NCBI GenBank assembly: GCA_946406115.1 | Contig: OX291552.1 | Location: 6,324,001 to 6,388,000, forward strand | DNA: 64,000 nucleotides | Origin: Apoda limacodes | Lineage: Eukaryota; Arthropoda; Insecta; Lepidoptera; Limacodidae | Reading direction: 5' to 3' | In this document: positions 31,740-64,000 of the stretch, piece by piece | Layout of the letters: every line of letters begins with the position of its first letter | Numbering within the stretch: the first letter of the stretch is position 1 | Notes under the pieces: generated by a model | Told to the model about the DNA's origin: nothing | The model's database searches: none | Seen by the model: only the letters and a program-made list of their open reading frames with translations | Position numbers and translations under genes: made by a program

Positions 31740-32750
31740 CCTAACAGTTCGCAGAAAGATGTTTCTTTGAATGTGTATGTGACCATTTAGGTACTAAGGT
31801 GTGACTATGTATTCCCTGCCGTTGGCGAGCAGTGCGATGGTAGAAAGTAGCCGTGGGCATCATTTCGAACACTTCCTCAGAACACATCCCACTATACAAG
31901 CGGTAGAACACACACAGGAAGGCAGAATCTCTTCTCACACTTATAAGGGTTCGATACGGCTTGTCAGTTTGGGATCGTCGGGGATTCTTACAGCCCGTCG
32001 TTGAACCGAGTCAAAAAGGCTAAGCTGGTATCCTGGTGCACTCACCCAGAGATGGCAGCAGTACTCCGTATAGGGCTGGACTTGTGACTTTTGAAACAGC
32101 AACCTTTGCCAGAAGGTGAAGTACTGATTCGCCTTGTTGAGCTTTGGCCAGAAAGCATGTATCCCATTGGAATAGCTCGCAAGTAACCCACCTTTTTTGC
32201 TGATAAATTGGAACTCAGCTCTGGCTGTTACTTTCTTACTGTACCTTGAAGCAACATTCAATATGCGCTTTAAATCAGATATATTTGGATTCTTATTATT
32301 TCGAGCCGTGGTCCAAGCCTCAAACGCAAATTGCTTGAGCGCACGTCTTCTTAGCTAAAGTTAAACAGCCTCCACGGGTATGATGCATAAAATTCACGTT
32401 ATCCATCCCAATATGCTGACTTATAATGCCACACACGTCGCCAATTAGTTGGCCCAGATGAATCGTGTTGTATGCATAATACTTGAGGCCGACTGAGACA
32501 GTGTTCCGATGAGCCAAAACGCGCATCCAGTGAGATGGAATAGCCATCTGAACGTGTAGTCAGCAGAAGGTGCAGTATGGAGCTCGTATAGCCCTCTATA
32601 TCTCGTATTCTCGTTGGCTGAGCTTGTTAGCTGAGAGAATCCATGGGTCAGAACAAATTCATGAGCTGATATCCCTGCGTAGTTATTGGTTCGAGAGCAG
32701 ATCCACTCACGATGATGGGCGTTAAAGTATCCAAAAAGTATTTTCAAAAC
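31740..32750 (-). mobile_element. Jockey-like element, copy 4, lacking the RT domain
   Basis: Minus-strand reading: FNAHHREWICSRTNN (endonuclease, near 32715), then pieces of the pre-RT linker, LNVASRYSKKVTARAEFQF (near 32255) running directly into NQYFTFWQRLLFQKSQVQP and TEYCCHLWVSAPGYQLSLFD, then the C-terminal MMPTATFYHRTARQR block (near 31855). The whole catalytic RT region is missing, so the element was reduced by a large internal deletion. Confidence 0.8.
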
Positions 32751-33066
32751 ATACCAAGTTTGGGCCCCTACAGGTAGAAGACGGCTTAGTATTTTTCTCT
32801 AATATATACCTTAAATGATAGTTTATATCCTCATTTTTGACTCCCTGAAAGCATTTTGGAAAATATTAAAATTTAGTATTTTTTTGGATTTTTGAATATT
32901 GCAATGTGAGACGGTTCCTTAAACTTCAGATCTCTATGAGACTATGTGGAACTGTACTGTACCCTGTTCTGTTTACTGGTGTTATTTAAGTGTATTTAAA
33001 AATTCAAAAAAATATTAAATTTTAATATTTTCCAAATTTGGTATGTTTTGAAAATACTTTTTGGAT
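32729..33066. repeat. Inverted repeat pair, 35-bp arms
   Basis: Arms 32729-32763 and 33032-33066 are reverse complements with one mismatch (core TGGTATGTTTTGAAAATACT). They enclose about 270 AT-rich bases. The left arm overlaps the broken end of jockey copy 4 (the Phe-Gly-Tyr-Phe codons). Confidence 0.65.
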
Positions 33067-34892
33067 TTCAAGAAAAAAAGTAGCCCAAAGGTAATAGTGT
33101 AGTATATTTTTAGAATCGGCTCATCAAGTCCTTTCATTTGATACCCCACACGATGGGTTTCTAAATATTTTTGTTTTTTTTTAAACCCCATACTAAAAAT
33201 TGATGACACCATTTATAACCCCTACGGGAAATATTTTGAGGAACTGCGGCTCAAAATTATTGTTTTGCCCTAAAGTACCTGTGTGCCAAACGGCTAAGCT
33301 CTACATCGATTTGCTAAAATTTTTTTTGCGTACACCTATAGTCCTACTATAGTGTTTTTTCGAATTTAACCCCTTTCACTAGAGGCACAAAGTTATTTTT
33401 GTCGCATATTGTACACAAATAAATCAAAACGTATGGGGTACTTCCCGTTGACCTACAATCATGAAATTAAGCAAGAAACTATGCTATGTAGCACATATAC
33501 AAGAAAAAATTTGGAAACCGTAAATTTGTTGTTACATCACAAAAATAAACATTTCTTTGAGATTATAAACTTTTTTGCAGTTGGTCAACTAACCGCGACC
33601 TATGTTGATGTATTTTGACAACAGTTGTCTATCGGCAAAATTAAGTCTGTCCCTCAATACAGTTTACTTTTACGCAACCTTCGGTGCGCGAGTCCGACTT
33701 GCACTTGACCGGATTTTTTTGTTTGTGTTTGCTAATTACGTAATTGGTGGTAGGAACGAAACTCTCCGTGCGCGAGTCCAGCTCGTACTTTTAGCCGGTT
33801 TTTTTATAATTACAGCTAGTGGGAAAGACATTCTTTTTGGGCATGAATGAGATGGGTAAAACGTCCCCACCTTGTAGCATATTCTTGTTCAGTTAAAAGG
33901 GCTTAAAAATGTTACATTTGATTAAACGGCAATAAATCTCTAAGGTAAATTTATTTCATTAATTTAATGATGCATTGGGAAATCCGCCATAATAACACAT
34001 ATTCTTTGAACATTTAGGTTTCAACCTAACAACATTGGTTTGTTTAAACGTTCAAGCTCTTTCTTTGAAGGTCGGACAGACGGATGGACGGGCAGATAGA
34101 CAGAGTAAGCTTAGTAATAAATAAGGCTTTATTGGCACCCTTCCAACAACGCGCCATTTCACTTGGAAAGAAAAATGCATCCTAGTGCCATCTTACGTCA
34201 AGTACTAAAACGACTTTGTTATTTGGCCAACAACTTACCAATGTTTTTAGTGTAGGGTATGTATTAACATAGATGCCGCTGCTTACCAAAAAGACGAAAA
34301 TATCAGGAAACATAATATTATATTTATATACAAAATCGCGACTTATCTTAGTTCTCAGTTAACATTTAAACAGGGTTATAGTGGATGTTATAATTAAACT
34401 AGCTTTTGCCCGCGGTTCCAGCGCTTCGGCTATCGATGTAGGAATTCAACTTTCAACTCCTCAATTATTAAAAAAACTGACTCACACTTTAATAATATTA
34501 GTATGGATCAATAATGGTTTTCCTAGTGTTTATAGGCGGTTATCACAAAATAAGTCAAGCTGCAAACTTGTTTTTCTGGTTAGTGCTATAATAACTCACG
34601 TCTGTACTTAAAACTACAAAATGGCATATAGAAAACTAATTTATGGTCAGGAATAATAAAATTAGCATTTAAATTAAGATTATTTTATAAATAAATCGGA
34701 CTAAATTAAATACTAATTTTTGGTCACAATAAAAAAATTATCTAAGTGAGAAATAATTTTTCATTTTAATTAATAATTATAGTTAATGTTCAAAAAAAAA
34801 AAATTCCAATTTGTCTGGTTTTGTTATCACAATAAGTATCGATGTTTTGTGGCTCTATTGCTGCATTACAATAAACATTACCTAAGCACGTA
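33067..34892. other. Non-coding; head pieces of repeat S
   Basis: AT-rich. Minus-strand heads of repeat S occur at about 33680-33720 (GCGCGAGTCCGACTTGCACT) and 33760-33805. A tail-like GACAGACGGATGGACGGGCA run lies near 34077, and the start of repeat V (ACTAGCTTTTGCCCGCGG) at about 34399. No gene. Confidence 0.5.
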
Positions 34893-58524
<23,632 letters not shown>

Positions 58525-58944
58525 GTAACCACAAAAGATGTTTGCGGAATACTGTTCGAAAGTTAAGTAGGTAATTTACCATATAATTTATTTATCTGTG
58601 TTACTGTATATGTATTAATAATGTAAGCATATATATCAGTAGAAAGGTTAATGTCATTATCATATACATTAATATTAATTATATTGTCGGTCTGTTACAT
58701 AAATCTAAACGAAATGATAAATCCATAGCAACATAACGTTGGTTGGTTGTTTCTTTGAATCACTAATCTTAGCAACTATCAGTCCAATTTGGAAACTTTA
58801 TGGCTACAATCAAAAATCAAAGGGGAGCGAGTCAATCCACTGGCAACAGTTAGTGGTAATAAATAGAAGCTAACTGATACCTATGCCTATCGAGCCCGCT
58901 CAGACACAAACTCCATTTTGAGAAGGAGGTTCGTAATTCGGTTG

Positions 58945-59245
58945 GTTTTAAGGGTTTCATACCCGAAGGGTAATTAGCGGAACCCTTTTACTGTGACTCC
59001 GCTGTCGGTCCGTCCGTCCGTCCGTCTGTCACCAGGCTGTATCTCATAAACCGTGATAGTTAGACAGTTGAAATTTTCAAAGAAGATGTTTTTTAGTTGC
59101 CGCTATAACAACAAATACTAAAAAATAGAATAAAATAAATACTAAAGTGGGTTCAATATAACAAACGTACTTTTTCGCCGTTTTTATAGATGATGGTACG
59201 GAACCTTTCGTGCGCGATTCCGACTCACACTTGGCCGGATTTTCA
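58945..59245 (-). repeat. Repeat S, tail and head
   Basis: Minus orientation: GGTTTCATACCCGAAGGGTA, GGTCCGTCCGTCCGTCCGTC, CCGTGATAGTTAGACAGTTG, then a head TGCGCGATTCCGACTCACAC at 59210-59230. Complementary to 16430-16605. 420 bases upstream of the gene C ATG. A further plus-strand head lies near 59537-59585. Confidence 0.7.
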
Positions 59246-61012
59246 TTAATGGTTGTAACATCAGAACTCAGATATTCATAAACAGATTTGGGAAAATTTT
59301 ATACATATGGAATGGGTTACCTGGTTTGGTACCATCTAAATAAGTAAGGATTGGTCCAAAAAAACCAGATTATATAGACCAGCTTCTATGTCAGTCTGTT
59401 TACTCTGCGCGCTTAGTAAGTTTTTGCGTGGCGGAGGCACCACTGTGGACGAGATCAACAAAACAAAATGAAAATAAAATACAAACATCCCAAATAAAAC
59501 CATTTTTTTTAGATTCAGAACGATAAAAAATTATTCGCCAAGTGCGAATCGGATTTCCTCATCATAGGTCGTACCACCGCAGTATGCACGGGCCAGACTT
59601 AGACTTAACCAATTTCCAATTTTTTAGTTATTTTACGTTAGAGCTAACACTGTATTCCTTTTTTGTAGGAAGCCAGTCTATGTTACCATTTTTACGTTAA
59701 AGCAAAACCAACATATTTCATGTCGAAAATTACTTCTTAATTGTTCTATTTTTCGTTACGAGATACTTTCACATATTGACACCTATTAATTTTTTTGCAT
59801 CCCTATAACTTCTGAACGAATTAAGCTATAAACATAAAACTGTCTAGTCTTATGGAGTACCCATAGCTTGTTAAATAAACAGAATTTCAGTCTTCCTCAA
59901 TTACCCAGTGCTGCTGGACAGAGGCTTCAAAATGCACCAAATTGCTTCCAGAAAAGAATCATACGGCAGTTTGCCTTGCGTCTTAGACGACCTTATCATC
60001 GGTGGGCACGATAGTACCCCCTTCCCTCCCCGCAAGTCTCGAACTCCCTGTCTATCAGCACTGGGTTATTGCAAAAGGCCAAAGTTCTGTTTATTTAATA
60101 AGCTAAGGTGCTCATAGTAAACTTACAAATTCAGGTTTATAGCTTTATTGGTTTAGAAGTTATCAGGATGCAAAGTAACGAAAATTCGACGTAAGCTCGA
60201 TCTGAGAAAAGATCTCATAAAGCACATGATTCCATTTCTACAGCTCGTCTCATTACTTTATGTTTTTAAAGATAAAACTAAAACTTAAAGATCTTTGTGT
60301 TTATATTCGCTTTTAAAAAAATTGCGCCCTTCACGTTTAATTTTGTACTTCTGTAGAAAACTTGCCATAAACATGTTCAGAACTTAATACCCAAAGGGAT
60401 CGGAAGGAAAAAGGGATCGTTAGAATATGTTGTCCCAATCCAATGCGTTTGTGAGAAACTTCCATTTCTTAAGACTTCGATAAAAGATGTCAAAATTTGA
60501 GCGAAAACGTTATAATTCTGTATTACAATTTTTCTACATTTTTTTTATAATTTTGGTCTTTAGAAAGGTCTTGATGTTTTAATGCTTCAAGGATAAATTA
60601 ATTCTTGTTATAAATATTTTAATTTATTTTTAGTTTTTAATCTGCAAAACAGTCGGGTTTTTTTTTAATTTAATTATTTATCTGTTTTTGTTTGAACGCG
60701 CCAATTTCTCGAACTACTAGTCGAAGTTGAAAAATCTGTTTGGCATTTGATGTGCCTATTCTTGAGGAAGGTCCAACATCACGCTACGAACCTTCGGAGC
60801 CGAGCAAAATTAACGTCTGCCAAGTCATCTATAGTAACAGGCCGGTGTCTGTACGAGTAAAGAGGAAATATTAGAGAATAATTAATATGAGGGATATTTA
60901 TAACAGCAATGGAAGCCACAACAATTGTCTTTAGAATTTATGTTTGTTTGTTTGTCTGTTTGTAGTTGTATTGCTGGATGTCTAACTTAAAATCTGTTGC
61001 TCGTTTTATCTT
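59246..61012. other. Upstream flank of gene C; no gene seen
   Basis: CAGTGCTGCTGGACAGAGGC near 59908 resembles a widespread lepidopteran repeat start (from memory, low certainty). The incidental frame 59908-60117 covers it. The rest is AT-rich. Confidence 0.35.
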
Positions 61013-62001
61013 AAGTACCTGGGGACCGAGCTTTGGTCGCTTTTTTTAACAACGCCATCTATTGTCGAGTAGCTTTAGTGTTGCTGTGTAGGTAAAAATA
61101 ATAGTATTACTACTCAAACTAATTACTCACAAAGTAAATACTAGAAGTAAAAATAAGCTGTTGGTGCATGATACACGTCTACACAAAATAAGTAACTCTT
61201 TTATGGGGCAATGTATACACTTTTACAACAAAGTTTCCAATAAAATTCAAAATCTATCAATAAGTAAATCTTTTATCAAGCAGGTACTTTGTAAAAAGGC
61301 ATACTACAATATTTTAGCCTATGTAAATGATAAAAATCCTTGGGACTGATGATGCTCAATTACAGGATGCATAGGTAAACCAAATTAAAATGGAAATAAC
61401 ATAAAATTGTACGACTAAATTTTTTTTATTTAAAACATTAATTGTATTTTAGTTTATTTGTATTATTGATAGTGTTTTTAAAAGAGTAACTATCGAGTTT
61501 CTTGCCGGATTCTTCTCGGTAGAAATCAACAACATTGTGAACCGGATGGAAGGTGGGAGGGTTCAAAAAATAATATTTTATAACTTTGACGATTCAAAAG
61601 TGATTGTAAAATCCTTATTTGAATAAACCATTTTGACTTTGACTTTGACTTTACTCACCAATAGATGACAGGAAGAGTCATATTTTTCAGTTTATCATTG
61701 CCTGAAAACACGGATAAAACGACATTTTCTAAGGATGAAACGTAGCTAAATCGATTTATCGCCCCCGAAACCCCGCGCATACGTACTATATTTTATGAAA
61801 ATCGTTGGGGCCGTTTCTGTGATTCAAATGATATATGATATTATACATATGTACAAGAAATGCTCATTTAAGGGTATTTGATACGTATAGCCCAGAAGCC
61901 GAGTTCTACAAAATAAACTTTCTTAAAATAATCAAGGTGTGCCTGTAGGAATTGTACCGATAGCAGAATGTTACGCAGGTGAAGCCGCTGGAGAAGCTAG
62001 T
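61013..62001 (+). repeat. Repeat V, copy 2, carrying a retrotransposon
   Basis: TACCTGGGGACCGAGCTTTG and AGTGTTGCTGTGTAGGTAAA at the left, GAAGAGTCATATTTTTCAGT and TTTATGAAAATCGTTGGGG in the middle, and GAAGCCGCTGGAGAAGCTAG at the right end, complementary in kind to the ACTAGCTTTTGCCAGCGG start of copy 1. Interrupted at 61117-61651. Confidence 0.6.
61117..61651 (+). mobile_element. 5'-truncated non-LTR retrotransposon 3' end, (TTTGAC)n tail
   Basis: The frame 61161-61349 reads HDTRLHKISNSFMGQCIHFY, YNKVSNKIQNL and FIKQVLCKKAYYNILAYVND, the C-terminal end of a common insect non-LTR pol. The 3' region holds GAGTTTCTTGCCGGATTCTT, AATAAA near 61622 and three TTTGAC units. TACTCA flanks it on both sides (61111-61116, 61652-61657), a probable target duplication. 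Confidence 0.8.
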
Positions 62002-63241
62002 TTAATAATTAAGTTTAATAGTTGGACAATTAACAGAGCGCTGCAGGTCACAAACAAAAATAATTAAATCCAACGCCATCGAGTCGAGGCAGTCAGTAGA
62101 CGGACAGTAACAAGCGTGAACGTCTTACAATTACAGAGAAAACGATTTTAATAACCTACTAGGGTATAAATATTTGACATTGCGGTGTGACGTAATTTAA
62201 GGATAGCCGCACTACACTAACATATAAACAGTACAAAGTCTTGCATTAAGCGGCATACATAGTAAAATGTCATGAAATTAAAACTAGTCTCTATTCTCTA
62301 GGCTTGAGAAATGTTTTTTGTTTAACATAATAGCGAATTCGGAAGTTTTGAGGATGCTAAATATTTCATAATAAGATCTCGGGATTCCTGGAAATCCTGG
62401 ATGTAGGCAGTAAGCCGTTGCTCCCGCGTTGTGAAGACGTGTGTAGATATTTATTCCGTGTCGTGCCCCAAGGAGGCGCCAAATTTACGTTTCGCGTGGG
62501 CATTCGTTCTCCAATATATCTCTCGTTCCAAATAAAAACACTTTACGCAAACAAGATAAACAGTATAGAATTGGCTTCTTATTTTGACTAACAAATAAGT
62601 ATATTAGTAATTAACTTGTGCTAATTCAATAATAAGAAATAGAAATTAAAATAGATAGTATTATTACTGGTTTATTAATTTTCGTTTATTTATTTTGACA
62701 TGAAAAAACTTCATATCTCATATGTTAAAAATCTAAATAATTTGTTCTGAGTTAGAACACGGACAAACTTTGTGCCTAAAGATTAGTATTGCAGCTATCA
62801 GCTATTTATATATCTAAATAAATTAATATAAGTTAAACTATTTATAACTATTGATAGTTTGGCTACAGCACTTAACAAGTATGTAAACTACATACACTGT
62901 AAGCCAAAAAATATGGCAAAAATATTACAAATATTGCCTCAGATGCTACATCCATACTTTCTTCCCCTTGTCATTTGCGACCTATTTAAAATTACGACCA
63001 GAAACTCAGTTCTTATTTGTTATACAAGGCTTAAGTAGTTACCGTGTTTCATTCTTTATATAGGTAAGTACTAAATAAAACACTTCTGGTATTTTCTTTT
63101 ATATAATTAGATTATGTAAGTAAGAACTATTTAATATAAGTACCTTAAGCTGTCAAAAATGTCAGTTTGTCATAATTATTTAACTTTAACCTTGCTTTAA
63201 CTGATGATATATATTTTTGGAATAAAATCTATTTGGTTTTA
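62002..63241. other. Non-coding, no gene seen
   Basis: AT-rich. GGTATAAATA at about 62163 looks like a TATA box, but no coding sequence follows within view. Confidence 0.4.
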
Positions 63242-63598
63242 GTATGCACTATATCGTCTGCCTACCTGTCTGTCTATGGATTTCTGTTTTATTATGCACT
63301 AAATCATGTGTCTACCTGTCTGTCAATGTTTTGTGTTTTAGTTGGCACCACATCGTATGTCTACCTGTCTGTTTATGTATTTGTGTTTTAGTATGCACTA
63401 CGTGTGTCTACCTGTCAGCTCTCTATCTATTTGTGTTTTAGTTTGCACCACATCGTCCGCCTACGTGTCTGTCTATGCATTTGTGTTTTAGTATGCACTA
63501 CATCGTCTGCCTACCTGTCTGTCTATGCATTTATGTTTTATTATGTACTACATCGTTTGCCTACCTGTCTGCCTATGGATTTGTGTATTGGTGCTCGG
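63242..63598 (+). repeat. Minisatellite, 50-bp unit, about seven copies
   Basis: Units contain TATGCACTACATCGTCTGCC, TACCTGTCTGTCTATG and TTTGTGTTTTAG. Unit 4 is altered and shortened near 63405-63425. Incidental open frames (63244-63441, 63404-63739) are Cys/Val/Leu-rich readings of the repeat and not genes. Confidence 0.85.
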
Positions 63599-64000
63599 TG
63601 GTACTATTGCCACCGCGATAGTTCTAATGGGCTACAAGACCTCGTGGGAGTAGAAAGTAGGAACTACTGTAGTAAATTAAACACCTATATTTTAAAATTT
63701 AGCATTTATAAGAAATATTTAGAAGGAACTTTTTACTAAAAATGTTATTGTTTTTCTAAGAATTTTGAGTATTACCTCTTCTCGCTTAGGGCAGAACACA
63801 TAACCGCGTTGCGGCACCACACCGCCAAAATTGACAGTGCCACCCACCTCTACGCAAAATTTTGCGGTGCGCCAGCGTTATGACGACACACTAAGCGACA
63901 AACATTTAGTTTGTTTCTAACACTTGTTAACAAAACGTGTCAACCCGGAAGCAGTTAAAAAATTTATTGTTGCCCTCCAGTACGGCAGTTGGACCCCTTT
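63599..64000. other. Non-coding at the window end
   Basis: A GC-richer stretch (63780-63900) with GCGGCACCACACCGCC and GCGGTGCGCC. No gene. Confidence 0.4.

Noticed and set aside
31000..34892. Search for exons 2-10 of gene B on the plus strand
   Set aside because: No stretch with the expected PW, Cys or HGG motifs next to AG/GT borders was seen.
63244..63739. Two overlapping open frames rich in Cys, Val and Leu
   Set aside because: They are readings of the 50-bp minisatellite in shifting frames.

Overview
This window is AT-rich, intron-bearing, repeat-saturated animal DNA, most likely from a moth or butterfly. The clues are carboxylesterase exons of the secreted, antennal/gut type common in Lepidoptera, a jockey-like non-LTR family in at least five copies, a non-LTR 3' end with a (TTTGAC)n tail, short repeats whose head resembles GCCAAGTGCGAGTCGGACTC and whose tail is an ACGGAACCCT inverted repeat, and piggyBac elements. 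No organism name can be read from the sequence.

Layout. 1-4540: 3' two thirds of a decayed BEL/Pao LTR retrotransposon with its 3' LTR. 4.6-15.3 kb: a transposon graveyard. It holds two inverted copies of a repeat with GAAGTGAAAAC/GTTTTCACTTC ends, a minus-strand RT fragment, a non-LTR retrotransposon with a zinc finger, RT and probable restriction-like endonuclease C-terminus (6.3-9.3 kb), a jockey-like copy ending in poly(A) (about 10-11.8 kb), and inverted EN and RT remains of another element. 15373-29098 (+): carboxylesterase gene A, whose last six coding exons are visible; the 5' exons were not found and probably lie upstream of the window. 30787-30978 (+): a lone signal-peptide first exon of a second esterase (B). 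58524-34893 (-): carboxylesterase gene C, apparently complete, ten coding exons, 561 codons plus stop, with Ser/Glu/His catalytic triad. Genes A and C are convergent, and all six shared exons have exactly equal lengths, so they are duplicates of one ancestor. 58.5-64 kb: 5' flank of gene C, with repeats and a 50-bp minisatellite.

The most striking mobile element is a complete piggyBac-family transposon at 38747-42279, inside intron 7 of gene C in the opposite orientation. It has TTAA target duplications, about 15-bp terminal inverted repeats, an open 745-residue transposase that needs removal of one 616-bp intron, and three subterminal TGTATC-N6-GATAC(A/T) palindromes. An older, degenerate piggyBac of a different lineage sits in intron 6 of gene A and splits a short interspersed repeat. 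Introns of both esterases are packed with repeats, including a minisatellite that starts on a splice donor of gene A.

The host genes encode predicted secreted alpha/beta-hydrolase esterases. Nothing in the window is operon-like; the remainder is mobile DNA at different stages of decay. Exon borders were assigned by reading GT/AG sites, phase and alignment of paralogous exons to each other, not from transcript data.
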